Assembly (NCBI RefSeq): GCF_000968375.1
Contig: NZ_CP009933.1
Coordinates: 4,836,001 to 4,900,000 of the forward strand
Direction of reading: 5' to 3'
Source: Clostridium scatologenes
GTDB taxonomy: Bacteria; Bacillota; Clostridia; Clostridiales; Clostridiaceae
Length of the DNA stretch: 64,000 bases
Position numbers and translations under genes: made by a program. Shown here in pieces: positions 8,803 through 16,095 of this stretch (the first letter of the stretch is position 1; the number at the start of each line of letters is the position of its first letter). The notes under the pieces were generated by a model. It was given only the letters and a program-made list of their open reading frames with translations. It was not told the DNA's origin and searched no databases.

Positions 8803-9756
8803 ATGAGTAATGGAACTTTAGGTGTAATTGAACGAAAAGCTACGATTTTTAATATACAAAAATACAATATGTATGATGGAGATGGAGTAAGAACTTTAAT
8901 ATTTTTTCAAGGTTGCCCTCTTAGATGTAAGTGGTGTGCAAATCCTGAAGGAATGATTAAAAAAAACAGAGTTATGTTTAAAAGTAATTTATGTGTTGAT
9001 TGTGGGGCTTGCGTTTCTGTTTGCCCTGCAGGCATACACACTATGAATAGTGTAACTTTAAAACATGAAGTTAATAATGATATTGATTGTATTGGATGTG
9101 GTAAGTGTAAGGATGCTTGCATTAAATCTGCTATATCAATAGTTGGAGAAGTAAAAACCATCTCTGAGCTTTTAAAAATCGTAGAGGAAGATAGAACTTT
9201 TTATGAAGTTTCTGGTGGTGGAGTTACATTAGGTGGCGGTGAAGTTTTAATGCAGCCTGAAGCTGCAAGTAGTTTATTAATGGCATGTAAGCAATCTGGG
9301 ATAAATACTGCAATTGAAACTTGTGGTTATGCAAAACTGGAGTCAGTGCTTAAAGTTGCAGAGTTTACAGACTTATTCCTATTTGACATTAAGCACATTA
9401 ATTCTGATAAACATTTTCAATGGACTGGTGTTAGAAATGAACAGATTTTAGAAAATCTTAAAGAATTACTTCATCGTAAATATAATGTTAAAATTCGTAT
9501 GCCATTACTTAAAGGTGTAAATGATCAAAGAGAAGATATTCAAAAAACAATGGAGTTTTTAAAGCCATATAAAGATTACAGAAACTTTAAAGGAATTGAT
9601 TTACTTCCATATCACAAAATGGGCGTAAATAAATATAAACAATTAGGAATGGAATATCCTATAAAAGATGATCCAAGTTTGACTGATGAGGATTTGAATA
9701 GAATAGAAGAATGGATTAAACAGTATGATTTATCTGCAAAAGTAATTCGTCACTAA
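8803..9756 (+). CDS. cutD: Glycyl radical enzyme activase CutD (radical SAM)
   Basis: It installs the glycyl radical on CutC. The radical SAM motif CX3CX2C is at Cys38, Cys42 and Cys45 (GCPLRCKWC), preceded by MYDGDGVRT typical of activases. Two ferredoxin-type 4Fe-4S clusters follow (CVDCGACVSVCP and CIGCGKCKDAC), then the SGGGVTLGGGE SAM-binding segment. ATG at 8803 is preferred to 8794: the GGAG at 8789-8792 is 10 nt from the former and 1 nt from the latter. The product has 317 residues, normal for the family. Confidence 0.95.
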   Translation: MSNGTLGVIERKATIFNIQKYNMYDGDGVRTLIFFQGCPLRCKWCANPEGMIKKNRVMFKSNLCVDCGACVSVCPAGIHTMNSVTLKHEVNNDIDCIGCGKCKDACIKSAISIVGEVKTISELLKIVEEDRTFYEVSGGGVTLGGGEVLMQPEAASSLLMACKQSGINTAIETCGYAKLESVLKVAEFTDLFLFDIKHINSDKHFQWTGVRNEQILENLKELLHRKYNVKIRMPLLKGVNDQREDIQKTMEFLKPYKDYRNFKGIDLLPYHKMGVNKYKQLGMEYPIKDDPSLTDEDLNRIEEWIKQYDLSAKVIRH

Positions 9757-9796
9757 ATAATTTTCAAATAGATAATTAAGATGGAAGGTAAGATTT

Positions 9797-10150
9797 ATGG
9801 GAGATTTTTCTGATAGGAATATACAGCGTATCATACAAGAGTCTGTTCCAGGAAAACAGATTACTATAGCACATGTTATTGCATCTCCAATGCATGATAT
9901 ATATGAGCGTCTTGGAATTGATGAAAAAGGAGCAATAGGTATTTTAACTCTTTCACCTTATGAAACTGCTATTATTGCAGCGGACATTGCCACAAAGGCT
10001 GCCGATGTGGAAATTGGATTTTTAGATCGTTTTACAGGGTCTGTGGTAATAAATGGTGATGTCCAAAGTGTGGAAACAGCACTTAATGCAGTAAACGATA
10101 CGCTGAAAAGTATGCTTGGATTTACTCCTGCTCCCATCACAAGAACATGA
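9797..10150 (+). CDS. eutS: EutS/PduU-like circularly permuted shell protein
   Basis: The 117-residue sequence matches EutS closely in plan: IIQESVPGKQITIAHVIASP, then GAIGILTLSPYETAIIAADIATKAADVEIGF with LDRFTGSVVINGD. This family is a circularly permuted BMC-H hexamer whose N-terminus forms a beta barrel capping the pore. Its stop overlaps the start of the next gene (ATGA), so translation is coupled to the EutP-like gene. Confidence 0.93.
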   Translation: MGDFSDRNIQRIIQESVPGKQITIAHVIASPMHDIYERLGIDEKGAIGILTLSPYETAIIAADIATKAADVEIGFLDRFTGSVVINGDVQSVETALNAVNDTLKSMLGFTPAPITRT

Positions 10151-10593
10151 GAAAAAAACGAATAATGGTAATTGGTCCTTCAAGATGTGGTAAAACTACT
10201 TTAGTTAATGCACTGAATGATTATGATGGACCATTAAGAAAAACACCAGATTTGATTTATGGTAAAAATACCATTGATGTTCCAGGTGCCTATATAGAAA
10301 ATGCATGGATGTATAAACATATAATTGCAGCAGCTCAGGATGCAGCTTATGTGCTTATATTAATTGATCAGTCTAATTGTACTGAAATATACTCCCCTGG
10401 ATTTGCAAAATCTTTTAGATGTCCAGTAATTGGAGTTATAACAAAATGTGATCTTATGCTTGAAAATAAAGAGAAATGTGTAAGACAACTAAAGAATATA
10501 GGAATATTGGAACCATATTTTTACACTAGTTTCAAAGTGGGAACAGGAATTGATGCCTTAAAGAAGTATTTATTTGAAAAAGGTAAGGAGTAA
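10147..10593 (+). CDS. eutP: EutP/PduV-like small GTPase
   Basis: 148 residues with a P-loop (GPSRCGKTT, residues 7-15), a DVPGAYIEN switch segment and a TKCD guanine-specificity motif near residue 100. EutP/PduV proteins occur in ethanolamine and propanediol compartments; PduV localises to the shell, and acetate kinase activity has been reported for EutP. Its role here is probably compartment biogenesis or energy conservation from acetyl-phosphate. It overlaps the preceding gene by 4 nt. Confidence 0.88.
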   Translation: MRKKRIMVIGPSRCGKTTLVNALNDYDGPLRKTPDLIYGKNTIDVPGAYIENAWMYKHIIAAAQDAAYVLILIDQSNCTEIYSPGFAKSFRCPVIGVITKCDLMLENKEKCVRQLKNIGILEPYFYTSFKVGTGIDALKKYLFEKGKE

Positions 10594-10599
10594 AGGTCT

Positions 10600-11301
10600 A
10601 TGATCAAATTTATTACCGAAGAGTATTTAAGAGATTTATACAGAAAAGAACCTTTTGATACCTATAAGTTACAACAGGGACAACGCCTTACACCTGGAGC
10701 AGCTCAATATTTATCTGATAAAAAAATAAAATTGATTACTGATGATTCAAAGGAGAAGCCTCATAATCAAATAAAAGCTGTGAAACAGGTACAAGCGGTA
10801 AAGCAAGATGAAAAAATTAATTCGAATTTAAATTTGAGTTTAAAAAAGAAGCTTTGTTGTAAGTTGAGATCTATAGAGGCAACATTTCTTGTTACTAGCA
10901 GTGAAATATTAAAAGAAGATATTAGTTTAGCACAAAATGTTATAAGTTTGGGTAGAAAAATATCAAATATAAGAAATGTTGTGGAAGGAAAAGGTACACT
11001 TGAACCAGTTTTTTTTAAAGAGTGCACTGACATGAATTCATTAAATTTCACAACTGAGCTTGAAGATTGTTTTGAAATAACAGAATTTCATATGCAGCTT
11101 GATAAAAGCAATGTAATATTAAAAACCCATGTACTTCGTTGTGCTTTAAGAGAACTACACTTTGAAATAATTGATGCTTATGAAAATGATGATGACGATT
11201 TAAAAGACAGAATTATAAATAATGTTAATTCAATAATTAATTCGCTGTCACAATTGATTTGTTCAGCAGTAGGAGGAAAACAATGTCAGAGAAAAATCTA
11301 A
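10600..11301 (+). CDS. EutT-like protein (cobalamin adenosyltransferase relative, degenerate)
   Basis: The N-terminus (FITEEYLRDLY, then RLTPGAAQYLSDKKIKL) matches the start of EutT. A C-terminal helical segment with LRCALRELHFEIIDAYE resembles EutT's conserved Arg/Glu helix. The EutT metal motif CCXXC is not present; only an isolated CC occurs near residue 85, and a Lys/Gln-rich linker lies at about 50-70. CutC does not use cobalamin, so an adenosyltransferase has no obvious substrate here. It may have been recruited as a scaffold. It overlaps the next gene by 19 nt. The family assignment is moderate and the activity unknown. Confidence 0.6.
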   Translation: MIKFITEEYLRDLYRKEPFDTYKLQQGQRLTPGAAQYLSDKKIKLITDDSKEKPHNQIKAVKQVQAVKQDEKINSNLNLSLKKKLCCKLRSIEATFLVTSSEILKEDISLAQNVISLGRKISNIRNVVEGKGTLEPVFFKECTDMNSLNFTTELEDCFEITEFHMQLDKSNVILKTHVLRCALRELHFEIIDAYENDDDDLKDRIINNVNSIINSLSQLICSAVGGKQCQRKI

Positions 11302-12128
11302 CTTTTGAATATTGTGACCAAATGGTTCAAAAGTTTGAAGAAGTTATAGAAAAACCAATACACAATAACTCTTCTGTTTATTATACAGGTGTAGATTTAG
11401 GAACTGCATGTGTAGTGCTGGCAGTTTTAGATGAAAACTATGAGCCTGTTGCAGGGGCATATAGATATGCTGATGTAGTTAGAGATGGTATGGTTGTGGA
11501 TTATATTGGAGCAGTAAAGCTTGTTAGGGAGCTTAAACAAGAAATTGAAGAAAAACTTAATACAGAACTTCTTTATGCTGCGGCTGCAATACCACCGGGA
11601 ACAGACTCTTTAGATGGTGGAGCAATTAAAAATGTAGTTCAAGCTGCAGGCTTTGAACTGACAAACCTTTTAGATGAACCTACTGCTGCAAATGCTTTAC
11701 TTAAAATTGAAAATGGTGCAGTTGTAGATGTTGGTGGTGGAACAACTGGGATATCAGTGCTAAAGGATGGAAAAGTTATTTATGTTGTTGATGAACCTAC
11801 AGGTGGTACTCATTTTTCATTAGTTATTTCAGGTGCATATGGAATGGCTTTTAAAGAAGCAGATAAATTCAAAAGAGATAACAAGAATCATAAAGAAATT
11901 TTACCAGTATTAAAACCGGTAGTTGAGAAAGTAGCATCAATTATTAATTATAATATTAAGAATTATGATGTTAAGGAAATTTCTTTAGTAGGTGGTACTT
12001 GTTGTTTAACAGGAATGGAAGAAATAATTGAAAAAAAGACAGGAGTTTATACACATAAACCTAAGAATCCTATGTTTGTAACACCACTTGGTATAGCCTT
12101 AAGCTGCACTCAAGATATTATTGAGTAA
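11283..12128 (+). CDS. eutJ: EutJ-like Hsp70-type chaperone
   Basis: A 281-residue actin/Hsp70 ATPase-fold protein: YTGVDLGTACVVLAV (phosphate 1), VDVGGGTTGISVL (phosphate 2) and LVGGTCCLTGMEE (adenosine). LLDEPTAANAL is also Hsp70-like. EutJ proteins are thought to help compartment enzymes fold or assemble. The ATG at 11283 is chosen because AGGAGG lies 4 nt upstream; the longer TTG-started frame would include that site. The start lies inside the EutT-like gene. Confidence 0.88.
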   Translation: MSEKNLTFEYCDQMVQKFEEVIEKPIHNNSSVYYTGVDLGTACVVLAVLDENYEPVAGAYRYADVVRDGMVVDYIGAVKLVRELKQEIEEKLNTELLYAAAAIPPGTDSLDGGAIKNVVQAAGFELTNLLDEPTAANALLKIENGAVVDVGGGTTGISVLKDGKVIYVVDEPTGGTHFSLVISGAYGMAFKEADKFKRDNKNHKEILPVLKPVVEKVASIINYNIKNYDVKEISLVGGTCCLTGMEEIIEKKTGVYTHKPKNPMFVTPLGIALSCTQDIIE

Positions 12129-12146
12129 TAAGGAGAGTGTTTAAAA

Positions 12147-12449
12147 GTGGATTTTAGAATAATAAAATCGCCTTCTGAAAGCACTAAAGACATTCTAAGA
12201 AGACGAATGGGTGGAAACTGTAAGACAGATTTAGATAACAGCGATGCAATAGGACTTGTTCAAGGTAAGCTTATTGATATGATTTATGCTGCAGATATTG
12301 CTGAAAAAGCTGTTGGAGTTACCGTTGAAGATATAAGAGGAACGTGTCCTCAACATATGGTTTTAATCGGAATTTTTGGTGACACAGCATCTGTACAATC
12401 TGCATTGGATGAAATTAAATTTAAAATGAAAGAGGTAAAAGCAATATGA
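12147..12449 (+). CDS. grpU: GrpU-like BMC shell protein with Fe-S pore motif
   Basis: A 100-residue permuted BMC protein (AIGLVQGKLIDMIYAADIAEKA followed by IFGDTASVQSALDEIK) carrying GTCPQ at residues 65-69. G-X-C-P-Q is the signature of GrpU, the glycyl-radical compartment shell protein shown to bind an iron-sulfur cluster in the hexamer pore. Its presence in a choline locus, next to PduS-like and PduT-like proteins, points to electron transfer across the shell. The stop overlaps the next start (ATGA). The GTG start has an AAGGAGAG site. Confidence 0.8.
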   Translation: MDFRIIKSPSESTKDILRRRMGGNCKTDLDNSDAIGLVQGKLIDMIYAADIAEKAVGVTVEDIRGTCPQHMVLIGIFGDTASVQSALDEIKFKMKEVKAI

Positions 12450-12709
12450 TAGCAGCAAGGCTTATTGATAATATATGGGCAACTAGGAAAGCAGACTCGC
12501 TTAATGGACTTAAATTTATGCTTGCAGAGGAAATCGGAGGAACAGACGCAGGAAGAAGATTTATTGTTGTAGATAACATTGGTGCAGGTATTGGAGACAG
12601 AGTCATAGTTAGTACTGGATCATCTGCACGAAGAATGTTAGGAAATGATGATATTCCTGTAGATGCAGTTGTTATTGGAATGATTGATGAAGATTGCAAT
12701 TTTGGATAA
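12446..12709 (+). CDS. eutN: BMC-P pentameric vertex protein (EutN/CcmL family)
   Basis: 87 residues with the EutN/CcmL pattern: MIAARLIDNIWATRKADSL, FIVVDNIGAGIGDRVIV, STGSSARR, DAVVIGMIDE. Pentamers of this family close the twelve shell vertices. It is the only vertex gene in the operon and overlaps the GrpU-like gene by 4 nt. Confidence 0.95.
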   Translation: MIAARLIDNIWATRKADSLNGLKFMLAEEIGGTDAGRRFIVVDNIGAGIGDRVIVSTGSSARRMLGNDDIPVDAVVIGMIDEDCNFG

Positions 12710-12731
12710 GTTCAAAATCCATAAGAGTTAG

Positions 12732-12757
12732 CAGTTTCTATGAAGCATAGGAAACTG
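12732..12757 (+). other. Intercistronic hairpin inside the cut operon
   Basis: CAGTTTCTATG and CATAGGAAACTG pair around an AAG loop just upstream of the GGGAGG site of the PduS-like gene. There is no T-run, so it is unlikely to terminate; mRNA processing or stabilisation is more plausible. Confidence 0.6.
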
Positions 12758-12771
12758 TAAGGGAGGTAGAA

Positions 12772-14100
12772 ATGAATCTTCTTGAAATGGTGAGAGAAGC
12801 CGGCGTTATTGGTGCAGGTGGTGCAGGGTTTCCAACACATGCAAAGTTAACATCAAAATCAGAATATATATTGCTTAATGGAGCTGAGTGTGAACCTTTG
12901 CTGCGAGTGGATCAGCAGCTCATGGAGTTGTTTCCAGATGAAATAATTAAAGGTTTTGAAGCAGCAGGAAAGTTTGTTGAAGCTAGAAAAGCGATTATAG
13001 GGATTAAAGGGAAGCACAAAAAAGTTATTTCAATTCTAAAAGAAAGAATTGAAGTACTGCAAGTAGGTGATTTTGTTGAAGTAAAAGAGCTTCCAGATAT
13101 CTACCCAGCAGGTGATGAGCAGGTTTTAGTTTATGAACTTACAGGAAGGGTTGTTCCTGAAGCTGGCATTCCAATCCAAGTTGGATGTGTAGTAGTAAAT
13201 TCAGAGACAGCATTAAATATTTACCATGCTTCCTTGGGTGAAACAGTTACAAAAAAGTACATCACAGTTGCAGGAGATATTCCTAATAGAGTGACTGTAA
13301 AAGTACCAATAGGAACACCTATTATAGATGTATTAAAGCTTAGTGGAATAGAAAATTTTGATAACTATGCAGTTATTGATGGAGGACCTATGATGGGTCC
13401 TGTAATGAGCAGTATAGATGGCTATATTACAAAGAAAAATAAGGGATTTGTAATCCTTAAAAAAGATCACTTTCTTATTCGTAGAAAATCTATGAATATA
13501 GAACAAGCAAAAAGAGTAAACAGAGCTTCTTGTGAACAGTGCCGCATGTGTACAGATATGTGTCCACGTTATCTCATAGGACATAATACACAGCCACATA
13601 AGATGATGAGAGCTTTAAACTATAAATTAGAAAATATTGAAGGACAGAAAAGTGCACAACTATGTTGCCAATGCAATTTATGTGAATTGTTTTCATGTCC
13701 AGCGGGACTTTATCCTAAAGCTGCAAATCTCTACTTTAAAGAGAAATTAGCAGAAAAGAGTGTAAGGTACAAACCCATAAAGTCAGACTTCACTGCAAGC
13801 AAGAATCGAGAGTATAGATTAGTTCCAAGTAAACGTCTTATAGCTAGATTGGGGCTGCGTGATTTTGACAAGTCTGCTCCTATGACAGAAGTTGCAATAA
13901 AACCTGAACTCATACATATTGCAACAAGACAGCATGTAGGAGCACCAGCAGCAGCAGTTGTTTCTGTTGGAGATCATGTGGAATTAGGACAGCTTATTGG
14001 AAAAATTCCTGAAGATAGTTTGGGTGCTGCAATTCATGCAAGTATTTCAGGAACAGTTGTAGAAAGTGGAAATGATTTTATCGCGATAAGGAGGGATTAA
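12772..14100 (+). CDS. pduS: PduS-like flavin and Fe-S oxidoreductase (RnfC-like)
   Basis: 442 residues. The N-terminus has the RnfC/Nqo1-type nucleotide and FMN region (GVIGAGGAGFPTHAKL, residues 11-26; LNGAECEPLL). Two 4Fe-4S clusters follow: Cys254/257/260/264 and Cys298/301/304/309. A lipoyl-like barrel sandwich is at the C-terminus (HVGAPAAAVVSVGD onward). PduS is a cobalamin reductase in propanediol compartments. Here, with no B12 enzyme, it more likely oxidises NADH and passes electrons to the Fe-S shell proteins. It is followed 1 nt later by the PduT-like gene. Confidence 0.88.
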   Translation: MNLLEMVREAGVIGAGGAGFPTHAKLTSKSEYILLNGAECEPLLRVDQQLMELFPDEIIKGFEAAGKFVEARKAIIGIKGKHKKVISILKERIEVLQVGDFVEVKELPDIYPAGDEQVLVYELTGRVVPEAGIPIQVGCVVVNSETALNIYHASLGETVTKKYITVAGDIPNRVTVKVPIGTPIIDVLKLSGIENFDNYAVIDGGPMMGPVMSSIDGYITKKNKGFVILKKDHFLIRRKSMNIEQAKRVNRASCEQCRMCTDMCPRYLIGHNTQPHKMMRALNYKLENIEGQKSAQLCCQCNLCELFSCPAGLYPKAANLYFKEKLAEKSVRYKPIKSDFTASKNREYRLVPSKRLIARLGLRDFDKSAPMTEVAIKPELIHIATRQHVGAPAAAVVSVGDHVELGQLIGKIPEDSLGAAIHASISGTVVESGNDFIAIRRD

Positions 14101-14101
14101 T

Positions 14102-14650
14102 ATGTCAAAAGCAATAGGTATGATTGAATTTACAAGTATTGCACGTGGCATATATGCAGCAGATCAAATGGTAAAAACCGCTGATGTGGAAATAGTAACA
14201 GCTAGCTCTGTTTGTCCAGGTAAATATATAGCCATTGTTCAAGGTGATGTTGCAGCGGTTCAGGACTCAGTTGGTGTTGGTGAAAGTGTTGCAGAAGAAT
14301 TTTTAGTTGATTCTATTGTTATACCCAATGTTAGTCCTGAAGTATTCCCAGCAATAACAGGCACAACAATACCAGATAGAATTCAGGCTCTTGGAATTAT
14401 AGAGTTTTTCTCCTTAGCAACAATGGTCATTGCTGCTGATGCAATTCTGAAAGCTGCTGAATTACAGCCTTTAGAACTTAGATTGGGAACAGGATTAGGT
14501 GGTAAGTCATTCTTCACTTTTACTGGAGATGTGGCTGCAGTACAAACTGGCATTGAAGCTGGAAAGGCTGTTGCTAAGCAAAAAGGCATGTTGGTAAATG
14601 CTGAAGTTATACCTTCAGTTTCTAACAGATTAGTGGAATCTTTATTCTAA
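14102..14650 (+). CDS. pduT: PduT-like BMC-T shell protein with 4Fe-4S pore ligand
   Basis: 182 residues with two tandem BMC domains (starting AIGMIEF and ALGIIEFFS). VCPGKY places a Cys at residue 38, the position that in PduT trimers binds one [4Fe-4S] cluster on the threefold axis. It directly follows the PduS-like gene, the same pairing as in pdu operons, supporting electron transfer across the shell. Confidence 0.92.
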   Translation: MSKAIGMIEFTSIARGIYAADQMVKTADVEIVTASSVCPGKYIAIVQGDVAAVQDSVGVGESVAEEFLVDSIVIPNVSPEVFPAITGTTIPDRIQALGIIEFFSLATMVIAADAILKAAELQPLELRLGTGLGGKSFFTFTGDVAAVQTGIEAGKAVAKQKGMLVNAEVIPSVSNRLVESLF

Positions 14651-14720
14651 TAGGTTAAGAACTTATAGATTATGAAGGTACATTATAATGACTTCGTAAT
14701 AAATAAAAGGATGTGATAAA

Positions 14721-15383
14721 GTGAAAAAATTAATATCTGCAAAAGATATTGAAGCATTAATACTAAAGGGAGAAAAGGTATTTTGTATAGATGGAAGTGA
14801 AATAATCACACCATCAGCTCAAGATCTTGCAAAGAATAATGGAATAATATTTTCAACAGAAGCTCCTGAAGTTAAAGTACAACAACAAGAAGTTAAAAAG
14901 CCATTAAATGTAGAGGATATGGACTGCGAACAAATGCTTAATTTCTTTAAAGTAATGATGGACAAAGGACTTCTTCAACAAATGCTTGAGGGTTTAAAAG
15001 GCAAAAGCCTTCCATTCGAGGCTGATACTGATGCTAGTGGGCTTAAGGTAGTTAGAGGAAGTTCAGTAAAAATGGATGTATTTGATACTGGAAATCCAGA
15101 TAATAAAGTTTATTTCCAAGAGTTAGTAAGCAAAGATGAATCAAAAATGAGTGCTGGTTTTTTAATCATTGAAAACTCAAAATTTGATTGGGAATTGACT
15201 TATGAGGAAATTGACTATGTAATTGAAGGAACTTTAACAGTAGAAATCAATGGAAAGACATATACAGCTCATGCTGGTGATGTATTATTTGTACCATCAG
15301 GTACTAAAGTAGTTTGGGGTTCACCAGATAAAGCTAGGGTATTCTATACAACATATCCAGCAAATTGGGCAGATCTTTTATAG
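14721..15383 (+). CDS. eutQ: EutQ-like cupin protein, candidate acetate kinase
   Basis: 220 residues: an N-terminal EutQ/EutT-type segment (LISAKDIEALILKGEK, then ITPSAQDLAKNNGI), a linker with Gln/Lys, and a C-terminal cupin (EIDYVIEGTLTVEINGKTYTAHAGDVLFVPSG). Acetate kinase activity has been reported for EutQ of Salmonella. That would let the compartment turn PduL-made acetyl-phosphate into acetate and ATP, useful since no ackA is in the operon. GTG start with an AAAGGATG site. Confidence 0.88.
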   Translation: MKKLISAKDIEALILKGEKVFCIDGSEIITPSAQDLAKNNGIIFSTEAPEVKVQQQEVKKPLNVEDMDCEQMLNFFKVMMDKGLLQQMLEGLKGKSLPFEADTDASGLKVVRGSSVKMDVFDTGNPDNKVYFQELVSKDESKMSAGFLIIENSKFDWELTYEEIDYVIEGTLTVEINGKTYTAHAGDVLFVPSGTKVVWGSPDKARVFYTTYPANWADLL

Positions 15384-15403
15384 AAGACTAGGAGGATAAA
15401 CCT

Positions 15404-16060
15404 ATGCAATCGCTTGGTTTAATAGAAACAAAAGGATTACTTGCAGCTATTGAGGCAGCTGATACTATGGTGAAATCAGCAGATGTAAGTATTATTGAAA
15501 AAACTTATGTAGGTGGCGGTCTTGTTACAATTTCAATTACAGGTGATGTAGGTGCAGTAAAATCAGCTATAGAAGCTGGAGCAGCAGCTGTTAAAAAACT
15601 TGATGAACGAGCTTTAGTTTCAGAACATGTAATTCCACGTCCCCATGAAGAAGTGAAAAATATAATTGGGAGTAATGATCCTGAAGATGAGTTGACTAAT
15701 GTAGAAGATATAAATAAGGCAGAAGTTATAGAAATGAAATCTACAGAGAAATCAGAAGTTGTGGAAGAAGCAAATGATTTAGAAAAAACTGAAGAGAATA
15801 TTGAGAAAAATGAAGATGCTTTAGACTTAGGTAAAATGCATAAGGTAAACCTAGAGAATCTGCACAAAGATGATATAGATAAGTCAGTAAGCCAAAATGG
15901 TATGGAAAAAGCCATTTCTATACTATCTAAATTAACGGTTGTTAAGTTGAGAAATCTAGCTCGTGAATACAAAGATTTTATAATCACAGGCAGATCAATT
16001 TCAAAGGCTAATAAAAATTTATTAATTAGTAAATTTAGGCTATATTATGAGAAAAAATAG
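15404..16060 (+). CDS. BMC-H shell protein with long acidic linker and SAP/Rho-N-like tail (EutK-like architecture)
   Basis: Residues 1-90 are a normal BMC-H domain (SLGLIETKGLLAAIEAAD, VGGGLVTISITGDVGAVKSA, HVIPRPHEEV). Residues ~90-160 are a Glu/Lys-rich, probably disordered linker. The last ~55 residues (LTVVKLRNLAREY, TGRSISKANKNLLISKF) resemble a SAP or Rho-N helix-extended-loop-helix, small folds that often bind nucleic acid. EutK has a comparable plan, a BMC domain plus a basic helix-turn-helix tail. The tail may bind nucleic acid, or cargo enzymes on the luminal side. It is followed by the active aldehyde dehydrogenase. Confidence 0.85.
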   Translation: MQSLGLIETKGLLAAIEAADTMVKSADVSIIEKTYVGGGLVTISITGDVGAVKSAIEAGAAAVKKLDERALVSEHVIPRPHEEVKNIIGSNDPEDELTNVEDINKAEVIEMKSTEKSEVVEEANDLEKTEENIEKNEDALDLGKMHKVNLENLHKDDIDKSVSQNGMEKAISILSKLTVVKLRNLAREYKDFIITGRSISKANKNLLISKFRLYYEKK

Positions 16061-16095
16061 CTATTGTTAAAAGCTGAGAGAGGAAGTATGAAATA

